Shown here in pieces: positions 25,197 to 34,078 of a DNA stretch of 64,000 nt. The notes beneath the pieces are model-generated. The model saw only the letters and a program-made list of their open reading frames with translations. It was not told the DNA's origin and did no database searches. The position numbers and the translations under genes are program-made. The stretch lies in assembly GCF_041902385.1 (NCBI RefSeq), contig NZ_CP169244.1:1736001-1800000 (forward strand), in the 5' to 3' direction. Origin of the DNA: Arcticibacter sp041902385. GTDB lineage: Bacteria; Bacteroidota; Bacteroidia; Sphingobacteriales; Sphingobacteriaceae. Each line of letters starts with the position of its first letter. Position 1 is the stretch's first letter.

Positions 25197-25732
25197 AAAC
25201 ACGAACCCCTATTCTTATCTTATCAGCAGGGGCCGCCCTGCTAATACCCCTTGCTTCCTGTACGCTGCTGCACCGGCAACACGCCACGAGCAGAACCGAA
25301 TCAACGGATTCGCTAAGCCTTTTGCGCCAGGCGAGCGCCGGCCTTCACCAAAGCGAACAGCATCTTCAGCTGCGCTGGCTTCGCGATTCCTCCTCATCCG
25401 AATCATTTATTGAGATCATCCCTTCGGGAAACTTTGAGTTTTCTCCTCAGCAGGGCTTTAAGGGCCATGCCCGCAGCATCCGCCTATACGGCAGGCAGCG
25501 GGAGGGAAGCCAGCTGCGCGACTCAACTGTAAGCAGTTCTTCCCTCAACGCTTTAAAAGAACAGAAAGAAGAGCAGAAGGCTTCGCATAGTCAGAAGCAG
25601 CAGCAGGAGCACAGCGAGAAAAAGAAAGCTGCTGTACCATTCTGGTTCTGGATGCTGCTGATCATCCCTGTGGTACTGCTAATCCGCATCATTCTTACTA
25701 AGGTGCTGATGATCAAAGCTGAAACGGGCTGA
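25193..25732 (+). CDS. Lipoprotein with a C-terminal membrane helix, spanin-like architecture, unknown
   Basis: 179 residues. The N-terminus MKTRTPILILSAGAALLIPL followed by ASC is a type II signal (Cys at about residue 23). Residues 30-145 are polar and helical with a Lys/Glu/Gln-rich coiled-coil-like section (LKEQKEEQKASHSQKQQQEH). Residues 148-172 are a membrane helix (FWFWMLLIIPVVLLIRIIL). A lipid anchor at one end and a membrane helix at the other is the topology of a unimolecular spanin, which would fit the preceding small membrane protein and amidase. This is inference from topology only; no spanin family match is claimed. Confidence 0.6.
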   Translation: MKTRTPILILSAGAALLIPLASCTLLHRQHATSRTESTDSLSLLRQASAGLHQSEQHLQLRWLRDSSSSESFIEIIPSGNFEFSPQQGFKGHARSIRLYGRQREGSQLRDSTVSSSSLNALKEQKEEQKASHSQKQQQEHSEKKKAAVPFWFWMLLIIPVVLLIRIILTKVLMIKAETG

Positions 25733-25856
25733 AAGCGCAGCACCGGTTTTTTGCATTCAAACTAAGCAATCTCATGGAGGCCTCAAAAACAGGTGAGACT
25801 CTCCGTGAATAAACAGACGATCAAGAAAATTTGGTTCCCCATCATTGATTCATTTT

Positions 25857-26720
25857 ATGGCCCGTCCTACAAAATCCAGTCTTGATTACTTCAACCTCGA
25901 CTGTGTGCAAGATGACAATCTAAACTTCATTGAAGCCCGGCATGGTGTGCTTGGCTTTGCTGTTGTGGTAAAACTCTGGCAGAAGATCTACCGCAACGAA
26001 GGCTACTACCTGCCCTTGAAAGAAATTAACCTCTATCTCTTTGCACGGGAGATCGGTCTGGAGGCGGAGATCATCCAGCAGGTGCTGGAATCCTGCATGC
26101 AACCAGGGATCGGAATCTTCAGCAAAGAACTCTACGAACAGTACGGCATCCTCACTTCCCACGGCATTCAGAAGCGCTGGCTTCGGATTGTAAAAGACGC
26201 GCGAAGGCGCGATGTGGACATTCTGCCCGAATATAACCTGCTGGAGGAAGGAGGAGTTATTGAGGGGAATTTACGGGAAGATTACGGGAATGTTCCGGAA
26301 AATTCCGGAAGAAACCCTGAAGAAACTATACAAACGATATTAAACGATAATAAAGTAAAAGAAACGATAAAAGAAGAAAAAGAAAAAGAAGAAAGCGCTG
26401 CTGGCGCAGCTACTCATTCGGGAGGGATAGAAGAGAGAAAAAAGATCTTTTTTGAAAAAATGGTTGCGGCGGCGCGGCCGAAATACCCTCAGGAGATGCT
26501 GGAGAGCTTCTTCCGCTACTGGACAGAATGCAACGAGAAGGGCCGCAAGATGCGCTTTGAGATGCAGCCGGTGTTCGACATGAAGCTGCGCCTGGCTACC
26601 TGGAAAGCCAACGGCGAACGCTTCAAGCAGCGATGGCCGCGGATACGAAGCGAAACTCGCACGCTCTTCCCCAACGGCTGCGAACCCGGCCCGCATCCGC
26701 AGGGATACGGAAAACTGTAG
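25857..26720 (+). CDS. DUF4373 (Lin1244/Lin1753-like) replication-type protein
   Basis: 287 residues from the ATG at 25857 (MARPTKSSLDYFNLDCVQDD); the frame extends to a TTG at 25845 but the ATG is the family start. The first 110 residues match the Lin1244/DUF4373 domain: ARHGVLGFAVVVKLWQKIYR, NEGYYLPLKEINLYLFAREI, ILTSHGIQKRWLRIVKDARR. A low-complexity Lys/Glu linker (about 168-185) leads to a C-terminal domain (PQEMLESFFRYWTECNEKGR, MRFEMQPVFDMKLRLATWK) found in Bacteroidota phage and plasmid replication proteins. It probably acts with the DnaC-like ATPase downstream to start replication of the element. Confidence 0.8.
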   Translation: MARPTKSSLDYFNLDCVQDDNLNFIEARHGVLGFAVVVKLWQKIYRNEGYYLPLKEINLYLFAREIGLEAEIIQQVLESCMQPGIGIFSKELYEQYGILTSHGIQKRWLRIVKDARRRDVDILPEYNLLEEGGVIEGNLREDYGNVPENSGRNPEETIQTILNDNKVKETIKEEKEKEESAAGAATHSGGIEERKKIFFEKMVAAARPKYPQEMLESFFRYWTECNEKGRKMRFEMQPVFDMKLRLATWKANGERFKQRWPRIRSETRTLFPNGCEPGPHPQGYGKL

Positions 26721-26736
26721 AAAACTGTCAGCCATC

Positions 26737-26936
26737 GGCTGTCAGCTTTCAGCAGTTAGCTGTTGGCGATTGGCTGTTGGCCTTTTGAGCAATCAGCGAA
26801 GATGGGAAAACCAGATTGGTGAGAGCGAGGACCCCAAGCCAATACCTAATTGCTAATTACCAATAGCTGTCGGCTGAAAGCCGACGAAAAGCGGAATGCC
26901 AATAGCTAAATGCTAAATGCTGTCGGCTTCGCCGAC
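26737..26936. repeat. Heptamer repeat tract with opposing arms and two hairpins
   Basis: Left part in direct orientation: GGCTGTC AGCTTTC AGCAGTT AGCTGTT GGCGATT GGCTGTT GGCCTTT (from 26737). The right part is the same kind of unit in the opposite orientation (GCCAATA, GCTAATT, ACCAATA). Two hairpins sit in the right arm: GTCGGCT-GAA-AGCCGAC (26869-26885) and GTCGGC-TTC-GCCGAC (26922-26936). It fills the gap between the DUF4373 and ATPase genes. Confidence 0.75.
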
Positions 26937-26951
26937 CAAACCCACAACACA

Positions 26952-27695
26952 ATGCAGAACTACGAACACATTGAACTCAGCGAGGAAGAAGTCGCAGAAG
27001 CGCTGCGGCAGGCACGCAAGGCCAAACACTTCCGTGAGCAGGAGCTTCGCTATCAGGAGGCCCTGAACCGAAAGCCCGAATATCCGAAACTGACAGCACG
27101 TGAGCTGTACCGGCTGGCCATGCAACAGGCCCGGCAGCAGATCCCCGCCTTCCGGGTTGACGAAGGTAACCGGGAGATCGTCCGATTGCTCGCGCTTTAC
27201 TTTGCCGGCGATCCCGCCTTTGAAGAAGGCGACTACCGCCTGAACAAAGGCATCCTCTTGCTGGGACCGGTAGGCTGCGGCAAGACCTCCCTGATGCGGG
27301 CCTTTGCCCTGAACTCCCATAATGCCTTTGCAGTTGTCAGCTGCCGCAGGGTGAGCGATGACTACTCGACTCATGGAGCCGAAGCGCTCAAAGTCTACTC
27401 GGCCCTGAAGCCGGTGTATCCTCATCAGTATTTCGGTCAAGCCGGCATCGGCTATTGTTTTGACGACCTGGGCACCGAAAGCAGCAGGAAGCATTACGGC
27501 AATGAGATGAACGTGATGGCCGACATTATCCTGAACCGCTACGAGCAGCTGAGCCTGAAAGGCAAGACCCACTTTACTGCTAATCTGGATGCGGAGCAGA
27601 TTGGGGAACAATACGGATCGCGGGTCCGCTCCAGGCTCAGGGAGATGTGTAATGTAATTGCTTTTGACGGAGGGGCGGCCGACAGGAGGGGGTAA
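26952..27695 (+). CDS. DnaC/IstB-like AAA+ ATPase (helicase-loader type)
   Basis: 247 residues from the ATG at 26952 (MQNYEHIELSEEEVAEALRQ); upstream in-frame codons lie in repeat DNA. Walker A is GILLLGPVGCGKTSLMRAF (about residues 99-117) and Walker B is IGYCFDDLGTE. Sensor and arginine-finger regions follow (THFTANLDAEQIGEQYGSRV and RSRLREMCNVIAF), as in DnaC/DnaI helicase loaders and related phage proteins. It pairs with the DUF4373 gene upstream, a combination typical of Bacteroidota mobile elements. The short N-terminal helix-rich region may bind the replication protein. Confidence 0.8.
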   Translation: MQNYEHIELSEEEVAEALRQARKAKHFREQELRYQEALNRKPEYPKLTARELYRLAMQQARQQIPAFRVDEGNREIVRLLALYFAGDPAFEEGDYRLNKGILLLGPVGCGKTSLMRAFALNSHNAFAVVSCRRVSDDYSTHGAEALKVYSALKPVYPHQYFGQAGIGYCFDDLGTESSRKHYGNEMNVMADIILNRYEQLSLKGKTHFTANLDAEQIGEQYGSRVRSRLREMCNVIAFDGGAADRRG

Positions 27696-27857
27696 AAAGG
27701 CCGCAATATGATTGAAATTATGATGTGAACTGAACTTTTTAAGCCGATGCCCGTAAACAATAGAACGCTCACTGCCTGATCTGCCTTTTGAATGTTGAAT
27801 GAACAGGATCTTAAGATGGACTGGCATACGATTGATAATTTCTGTTGATGCAGTAAC

Positions 27858-28925
27858 ATGGTTCCCTATTACCTCGTTTTCAGTATTCTCGCGATTGTTT
27901 CATTTCTTGATTCCTTTTCGGTCAGGAGAAGAGAACGGGTGTTGTTTCTGTTGCCTATATGGTTTATCCTTGCCTTGTTCGCAGGGCTCCGGTACGACAA
28001 TGCCGACTGGCAGGCCTATCACGATGCCTATGAGGCCATTGTCAGCGGCGGCCCTCCAATCCTTTCAGATCCTGGCTTCAACGGCCTGTTCCACCTCCTG
28101 TCGGTTTTTAGTGATAGCCCCGTTTTTATGTTTCTGGTGGTAGCCGCTCTGGCCGTAGGACTCAATTTCTCGTCCTTTAAAGCTTATTCTCCGTATTTCC
28201 TTACGGCGGTATTATTTTATTTCGTGCATATCTATGTGCTCCGCGAAATGATCCAGATCCGCGGTGGACTGGCAACGGCGGTCTGCCTCTTTAGTCTCCG
28301 GTACCTCGTGCAAAAGAGGTATACGAAATTCGTGCTGGTGTGGCTGCTGGCAGTTTCGATACATTTTTCAACCCTCATCTGGGGACTGGTCGCGCTTTGT
28401 TATTGGCTTAAGCCCTCAGTGAAGACCCTCACCACTGTACTGGTGCTGAGTTTAATCGTAGGTCTTGTTTATCCCTTTGGACAGATCATCAAATCTTCTC
28501 TGGGCATTGCGGGCATTAACCCGCGGGTAGCAGAATATGTGGCTTATGGCGACGAGGGCTTTGCTGGCACCCTGGGCATATTCACGAATATCAATGCCTT
28601 GAAATCTGTCTTCATATCAGCCGTTTTGATCTTTCTGTACTACCGCGGACATGCCGCCGACAGCCCATTTTTCTATCCGCTTCTGTGTGCTTATATAACC
28701 GGAACCTGCTGGATGCTGCTATTCAACGACTTTGCGATTATTGGGGGCAGGCTGTCGAGCGTGCTCCTCACTGTAGAGCCGGTGCTTATTTCATACTTGT
28801 TATTGTTGTTTTCCCGCGATTCGAGGTGGGCTTTGTCGGTCCTGCTTGTTTGCATTACGCTGGCGATGCTGATACTGAATAAAGGGGAGGATAAAGTGTC
28901 ACCTTATCATTTTTATTTTTCATGA
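27858..28925 (+). CDS. EpsG-family polysaccharide polymerase (Wzy-like)
   Basis: 355 residues with about ten membrane helices. LFAGLRYDNADWQAYHDAYE (about 38-57) is the conserved EpsG (PF14897) region with R and D residues after helix two. YFVHIYVLREMIQIRGGLAT with AVCLFSLRYL is the conserved R-x-x-x-A helix, and FAIIGGRLSSVLLTVEPVLI the C-terminal G-x-R segment. It is intact, unlike the split polymerase at 10575. It heads the second, G+C-richer polysaccharide cluster and its stop overlaps the next start (ATGA). Confidence 0.88.
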   Translation: MVPYYLVFSILAIVSFLDSFSVRRRERVLFLLPIWFILALFAGLRYDNADWQAYHDAYEAIVSGGPPILSDPGFNGLFHLLSVFSDSPVFMFLVVAALAVGLNFSSFKAYSPYFLTAVLFYFVHIYVLREMIQIRGGLATAVCLFSLRYLVQKRYTKFVLVWLLAVSIHFSTLIWGLVALCYWLKPSVKTLTTVLVLSLIVGLVYPFGQIIKSSLGIAGINPRVAEYVAYGDEGFAGTLGIFTNINALKSVFISAVLIFLYYRGHAADSPFFYPLLCAYITGTCWMLLFNDFAIIGGRLSSVLLTVEPVLISYLLLLFSRDSRWALSVLLVCITLAMLILNKGEDKVSPYHFYFS

Positions 28926-29983
28926 GAATAGCAATGATCCTTCCTTCTTTGTCGGCGACCGGCCCTGGTATTATGGTGCGGGAACTCACCGGGGGCTTGC
29001 AGCGGCACGGACATCTGTGCAAAGTTTTTTATTTTGACGAGATCCCCGAAATCGAAATGCCCTGCCCGGTAGAGCGGATCGGTTTTTTTGACGCTATTGA
29101 TCTTAAAAACTGGGATGTAGTCCACAGTCACATGCTCCGGCCTGATAGTTACATCGCCTTTCGCAAGGCGGTAGAGCGCGATCTCCGGCGCGTCCGGTTC
29201 GTCTCGACTTTGCATAATCCGGTATCCTACCGGGCCTTCAGGACGGGCTATGGCCGGCCGGCATCGGTGCTGGGTGTCCTGGCCTGGAAGGCGGCCCTTG
29301 CTGCATTCCACTCCGTGGTTGTCCTCAATTTGAGTATTTATGAAACGATTTCCGGGGTTTCCCGTAAAAAACTGGACATCGTTTACAACGGCAGGGATAT
29401 CAGCCCTGCCCCTTGTTCTCTGCTGCTGTCGAAGGATAGCGTGCTGCGAGCACTGATTGAAAAATATTGCATAATGGGAACAGTGTCTAGTTTGACTAAA
29501 AGAAAAGGGCTGGATCAGATGATAAAGGCTCTGCCGCAGCTACCGGAATTTGCAGCTGTGATAGTGGGCAGCGGGCCGGAAGAGCGGTCATTGAAGTCGC
29601 TTGCAGAAGAATTGGGTGTACAAGAGCGCTGTTTCTTTGCGGGGCAGCAGGCCGACCCGCTGCCCTGGCATTCTCTGTTCGACGTGTTTGTCATGTGCTC
29701 CAGCTCCGAAGGTTTTCCGCTTGCCCTGATAGAGGCTGCGGCTAATAAAACCCCATCTGTACTTTCTGACATTCCCGTTTTTAAATCAATAGTGAGCGAT
29801 AAGGAGGCGGTCTTTTATCAGCTTGGTCATATTGACTCGCTTGCGGCAGCTATTCGGCGGGCACATGATCATTCCTCAGCTTATTCGGACGCTATTGGGC
29901 GGTATTATACAGAGAACCTGACTGCCGATAAGATGGTAAATGCTTATCTGCGCGTATACAGAGGGGAGGGCGCAAGTGCCTGA
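28922..29983 (+). CDS. Family 4 glycosyltransferase
   Basis: 353 residues; ATG overlaps the previous stop by four bases. MRIAMILPSLSATGPGIMVR is the GT4 entry with its Gly-rich loop. DVVHSHMLRPDSYIAFR, FVSTLHNPVSYRAF, then the donor domain: DIVYNGRDISPAP, MGTVSSLTKRKGLDQMIKAL, LFDVFVMCSSSEGFPLALIE (E-x7-E, about residue 263) and AAANKTPSVLSDIPVFKSIV. Standard length and motifs. One sugar transfer in assembling the polymer of the second cluster. Confidence 0.9.
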   Translation: MRIAMILPSLSATGPGIMVRELTGGLQRHGHLCKVFYFDEIPEIEMPCPVERIGFFDAIDLKNWDVVHSHMLRPDSYIAFRKAVERDLRRVRFVSTLHNPVSYRAFRTGYGRPASVLGVLAWKAALAAFHSVVVLNLSIYETISGVSRKKLDIVYNGRDISPAPCSLLLSKDSVLRALIEKYCIMGTVSSLTKRKGLDQMIKALPQLPEFAAVIVGSGPEERSLKSLAEELGVQERCFFAGQQADPLPWHSLFDVFVMCSSSEGFPLALIEAAANKTPSVLSDIPVFKSIVSDKEAVFYQLGHIDSLAAAIRRAHDHSSAYSDAIGRYYTENLTADKMVNAYLRVYRGEGASA

Positions 29984-31100
29984 TCTTCATCGTTCTGCTG
30001 TTGTTTTTATTCTCCCTACCCTTAAGACAGGCGGAGGGAACCGGGTTTTTATCGAAATCGCCAATGTGCTTTGTCAAAGACGTCCCGTTACCTTGCTTTC
30101 TCCGAATAATTCGTCCGATAGTCACACCTTCTTTCTCAACTCCCGGGTAGAGCAGAGGAGCATCGGAGGTATGGCGGGTGGCAGAGTATCCAAACTGTTT
30201 AATATCCTGAGACTGGTGCGCTATGTGAACCGGCATCACCGGGGCGATGTGGTGATCGTGTCTGACCCCTTCCTGTCCGTTTTCTCCTGCTTACTGCGGG
30301 CCCGTTTTGTTTTACGGTTCTTCCAGTCGGACGACTATGCTCTCTTCGACGACGGTTATGTTCTGGGGAAAGGGAGCGCGCTTCAGCTTTACAAGCTCTT
30401 TACACGCATTTCGTATCGATATAAGGGAATCGGTTTCGTTTTCAACTCCAGGTTTGTATACGACCGGTTCTGCCTGACAGCCGGCGCTTCTCTCCATCCA
30501 TACCGGCAGGTGAGCCCCGCGCTGAACCACCACGTTTTCCAGAGCAAAGGAAGGCCTCAGGGCAGCGCCGGCAGGATCACCATTTGCCTGGTGGCCCGTA
30601 AGCATCCTTTGAAAGGGCTTGACACTTTTCTGAACGCCTGGCGCGATCTGCCGTTTGAGTGCAGGCAGAACGTGGAGCGCGTGCTATTGATCTCTCACGA
30701 TGACTTGTCGGCCTTTGACCTTCGCAATTGCGAGGTGATCAGACCCGCTTCTGATTACGATATCGCTGCGGCTTTTGAACGGTCGGATATTTTTATCTCG
30801 ACTTCCCGGACTGAGGGCTTCGGTTTGCCGCCCCTCGAGGCAATGGCCTGCGGATGCGCCGTGATTACAAGCGACTCGGGCGGCGTTAATGAGTACGCGG
30901 AAGACGGACATAACTGCCTGATGTACCAGCCCGGAGACGAAGATGCGTTAAGAACCCTCCTGACCGGACTGATCAGCGATCCTGAGAAAAGGTGGCGGCT
31001 TGGGATAAAGGGGATTGAAACAGCGAAAAATTTTACCTGGGAGAAGTCGGCGCGTGCTCTTGAAGGGATCATTGATGTGCCGGTAAAGAAGTCTTACTAA
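29976..31100 (+). CDS. Family 4 glycosyltransferase
   Basis: 374 residues from GTG at 29976 (VPDLHRSAVVFILPTLKTGG), preceded by GAGGGGAGGG as a possible ribosome-binding site and overlapping the previous stop by eight bases. GT-B motifs: LPTLKTGGGNRVFIEIANVL, RFFQSDDYALFDD, TICLVARKHPLKGLDTFLNA, and donor site IFISTSRTEGFGLPPLEAMA (E-x7-E) with CGCAVITSDSGGVNEYAEDG. WsaF/rhamnosyltransferase-like features (the 'QSDDY' segment) suggest a rhamnan- or deoxyhexose-type transfer, but this is weak. Confidence 0.88.
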   Translation: MPDLHRSAVVFILPTLKTGGGNRVFIEIANVLCQRRPVTLLSPNNSSDSHTFFLNSRVEQRSIGGMAGGRVSKLFNILRLVRYVNRHHRGDVVIVSDPFLSVFSCLLRARFVLRFFQSDDYALFDDGYVLGKGSALQLYKLFTRISYRYKGIGFVFNSRFVYDRFCLTAGASLHPYRQVSPALNHHVFQSKGRPQGSAGRITICLVARKHPLKGLDTFLNAWRDLPFECRQNVERVLLISHDDLSAFDLRNCEVIRPASDYDIAAAFERSDIFISTSRTEGFGLPPLEAMACGCAVITSDSGGVNEYAEDGHNCLMYQPGDEDALRTLLTGLISDPEKRWRLGIKGIETAKNFTWEKSARALEGIIDVPVKKSY

Positions 31101-31121
31101 TACTGATTGAGGGTGAAGAAC

Positions 31122-31943
31122 ATGAAACAGCAGGTAACTGCATCTATCGTTTTGTACAATACAGATGCGTCAGTAAAGAAGACGATCGAAAGCTTCCTGG
31201 CCTGCAGTCTGCACGTGAAATTGTACCTGATCGACAACTCTCCGGGTGATACATTGAGGTCTCTCGCCTCAGACCCACGGGTGGAGTACATTCATAGCGG
31301 AGCTAACCTGGGGTTTGGGAGAGCACATAATGTTGCGGTGCGGGAGGTGATTGATTCGTCTCCTTATCATCTGGTGCTAAACCCCGACATTTCGTTTGAA
31401 AGGGGAGTTATTGAAGAGCTTTATACATTCATGGAAAAAAATCGGGGGGTAGGGCATGTAATGCCAAAGGTGTACTACCCGGATGGCAGTACGCAATATT
31501 TGTGCAAGCTTATTCCCACGCCTTTCGACCTGATCTTCAAGCGGTTTTTGCCCGCCTCGTTTTCGGATAAAAGGATGGAGCGCTTCCAGCTGCGATCCTC
31601 GGGGTACAACAAGGAAATGGATGTGCCCTATTTGTCGGGCTGCTTTATGTTTTTAAGGACCTCGGCTTTACGGGAAGTCGGCCTGTTCGATGAACGGTTT
31701 TTCATGTACCCGGAGGATATCGACCTGACCAGAAGAATCCATAGAAAGTACAGGACGGTGTTTTATCCGGAAGTTTCGGTGATACATGCACACGCTGCGG
31801 AATCATATAAAAGTTTCAGAATGCTGTATATCCATATAGCGAATATGGTGCGGTATTTTAATAAATGGGGTTGGTTATTTGACGCCGAACGGCGTAGGAT
31901 AAACCAGAATATATTGAGTAAAGTAAAGAATAACGAAGGGTGA
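31122..31943 (+). CDS. Family 2 glycosyltransferase (rhamnosyltransferase type)
   Basis: 273 residues from ATG at 31122. VTASIVLYNTDASVKKTIES opens the GT-A fold; LYLIDNSPGDTL and GANLGFGRAHNVAVREVI are nucleotide-binding; HLVLNPDISFERGVIEEL carries the D-x-x metal site (NPD). MDVPYLSGCFMFLRTSALRE with VGLFDERFFMYPEDIDLTRR is the catalytic acceptor region with the ED base. The pattern matches WbbL/RfbN-like enzymes that transfer L-rhamnose or related deoxysugars. The next gene overlaps its last codons. Confidence 0.9.
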   Translation: MKQQVTASIVLYNTDASVKKTIESFLACSLHVKLYLIDNSPGDTLRSLASDPRVEYIHSGANLGFGRAHNVAVREVIDSSPYHLVLNPDISFERGVIEELYTFMEKNRGVGHVMPKVYYPDGSTQYLCKLIPTPFDLIFKRFLPASFSDKRMERFQLRSSGYNKEMDVPYLSGCFMFLRTSALREVGLFDERFFMYPEDIDLTRRIHRKYRTVFYPEVSVIHAHAAESYKSFRMLYIHIANMVRYFNKWGWLFDAERRRINQNILSKVKNNEG

Positions 31944-32935
31944 AAATTTGTTTAATTGGGGCATCTGGCTTTGTTGGATCACGCTTGATCGAGCTGCTTA
32001 AAGAGCATCACGAAGTCAGGAATCTGGATAAAAGGGAAAGTTCCTTTCATCCGGCTATTACACGTATAGTGGATGTGCGCGATGCGGATGGTTTGCGGCA
32101 GAAGCTTGCGGGCCAGGACGTTGTTGTCTTGCTTGCTGCGGAACACCGGGACGACGTGTCGCCAGTTTCCCTGTACTATGATGTGAACGTTCAGGGCGCG
32201 AAGAACGTGCTGGAGGCGATGGATGCGAATGGAATTAGGGACATTATTTTTATGAGTTCGGTCGCTGTGTATGGACTGAATAAGGAAAATCCGGCAGAGG
32301 ACCATCCTGTTGACCCGTTTAATCATTATGGGAAAAGTAAATGGCAGGCAGAGGAAGTTTTAAGAGACTGGCATGAACAGGACCTGCTTTCGAGAAGCGT
32401 CACTGTCATTCGTTCGACGGTCGTCTTTGGTGAGCGAAACCGGGGAAATGTATACAACTTGCTGCGGCAGATTGCCGGCGGCCGGTTTCTGATGATCGGA
32501 AAAGGCAACAACAAGAAGTCGATGGCCTACATCGGGAACATCGTTGCTTTTATTCAACATTGCCTGCATAGGCTAAAGCCCGGCTACGAAGTCTACAACT
32601 ATGTGGATAAGCCAGATTTTACCATGAACGAACTGGTTGCTCATGTAGGGCAGGTCTTAAAAAAGAGTATTCCTGCGCTCTACGTTCCTTATGTTATCGG
32701 GATGCTGGGAGGCTACACCTGTGATCTTGCGGGCCGGTTATTAGGAAAGAAGTTTGCTATAAGCGCTGTGCGGGTGAAGAAATTTTGTGCCACTACTCAA
32801 TATGATTCTCTAAAGCTGCATGATACAGGTTTCCGACCTCCGTTTTCCCTTTCTGAGGGCCTCGCTCGTACGCTTGTCTATGAGTTTGCGCGGGAAGAGC
32901 AGCATGAGGACGAGGTTGTATTTGTAACCGAATAA
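31940..32935 (+). CDS. NAD-dependent epimerase/dehydratase (extended SDR)
   Basis: 331 residues from GTG at 31940, overlapping the previous gene by four bases. MKICLIGASGFVGSRLIELL contains the Rossmann G-x-x-G-x-x-G. IIFMSSVAVYGLNKENPAED gives the Ser, and FNHYGKSKWQAEEVL the Y-x-x-x-K catalytic pair. VTVIRSTVVFGERNRGNVYN and SMAYIGNIVAFIQHCL are the usual substrate-binding segments of UDP-glucose 4-epimerase-like enzymes. It most likely makes or epimerises a nucleotide sugar for the neighbouring transferases. The exact product is not predictable. Confidence 0.88.
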   Translation: MKICLIGASGFVGSRLIELLKEHHEVRNLDKRESSFHPAITRIVDVRDADGLRQKLAGQDVVVLLAAEHRDDVSPVSLYYDVNVQGAKNVLEAMDANGIRDIIFMSSVAVYGLNKENPAEDHPVDPFNHYGKSKWQAEEVLRDWHEQDLLSRSVTVIRSTVVFGERNRGNVYNLLRQIAGGRFLMIGKGNNKKSMAYIGNIVAFIQHCLHRLKPGYEVYNYVDKPDFTMNELVAHVGQVLKKSIPALYVPYVIGMLGGYTCDLAGRLLGKKFAISAVRVKKFCATTQYDSLKLHDTGFRPPFSLSEGLARTLVYEFAREEQHEDEVVFVTE

Positions 32936-32948
32936 AAGAATACCAGGC

Positions 32949-34078
32949 GTGCACAGAATAAAGTATATCAGTTTCGGCCAGGATAACGGATACAGCAACG
33001 CCGCTTCGGCCCTGATTCAGAAGCTCAGGGAGGAGGGCGTTGATGTGGACCGTGACAATGTGGCGCCGGGAAGCCCCTTTAAAACCGCGGTCGTGAAAAG
33101 CTCGCTGCAACAGGAAAATGAGTGCAGCGCCGTGATCATTCATACGATACCGGAGTATTTCCCCGACCAGTACAGAAAGGCCCGCGACCTTTATCCGCGT
33201 GCCAGGATCTGGGGGTATACTGCCTGGGAAACGGACCAGATCCCCGATCACTGGCCTGCTCTGATCAACCTCCTCGACGGCGTTTTTGTGCCCTCTAACT
33301 GGAATAAAGAGGTGTTCGTTCGCTGCGGTATCGTCATTCCTGTATGCGTACTTCCTCATATTTTCGAGGATTGGAAGCACGCAGATAAGTCCTGTCCCCT
33401 GCCTGTTAGCGATGGCTCGTTCTGCTTTTATACGATCGGGGAGTGGAGCGAAAGAAAGAACCTGCCGGCACTGATCCTCGCGTTCCACCAGGAATTTATG
33501 CCGGAGGAAAACGTTACCCTGGTGGTCAAAACCGGCTTGCTGGACTGGACCAGCTACAAACGGCGCTGCAGAAGTGCTTTTCGCAGAAGTTTTGGCAGAT
33601 CGGCCGCAGCTTTTCGCAGACTTAAACGGCTTCATCGAATCGGCGGTAATGTGATCCATATGAATGGCCTGCTCAGACCGGAGCAGATCTGTTTCCTGCA
33701 TCAGCGCGGCGACTGCTTCGTTACGGCCAGCCGCGGTGAGGGCTGGGGGCTGGGGGCTTACGAGGCTGCCTTTAGCGGAAATCCTGTGATCGCTCCGGCT
33801 CAGGGCGGGCTTCTTGACTTTTTGCCCCCGAACACACCTACTTTGCTGCTTATCAACTGATCCCCGTGGATACGGAATTCGGACGGGAGTCGTACAGCGC
33901 CAATCAGCTTTGGGCCGACGTTGATCAGTCAGCGCTCCGGAAACTGATGAGGCTGGTTTTTGAGGATCAGATGAAGGCCCGTCATAAGGGGGCCGCACTG
34001 AAAGAATACGTACATCAAAAGTTTGAGGGCCGTAAGATCGCTCAGGCTTGTTTAGCTGCTATTTATGAGAAGGTTTGA
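32949..34078 (+). pseudogene. Family 4-like glycosyltransferase, split by a -1 frameshift in a C run
   Basis: The first frame (GTG 32949-33860) has HRIKYISFGQDNGYSNAASA, RIWGYTAWETDQIPDHWPAL, VFVPSNWNKEVFVRCGI, then the donor domain FCFYTIGEWSERKNLPALIL and CFVTASRGEGWGLGAYEAAF. It ends early after PPNTPTLLLIN. The other frame continues EHTYFAAYQLIPVDTEF and runs to 34078. One more C in the five C's 33825-33829 gives LPPEHTYFAAYQLIPV and one protein of about 376 residues. The C-terminal part overlaps the next gene by 14 bases. Its WETD segment is typical of GT4 enzymes that find a glycan acceptor. Confidence 0.8.

Noticed and set aside
32793..33998. 401-codon minus-strand frame across the split glycosyltransferase
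   Set aside because: Antisense to genes with strong family motifs; composition is that of a shadow frame.
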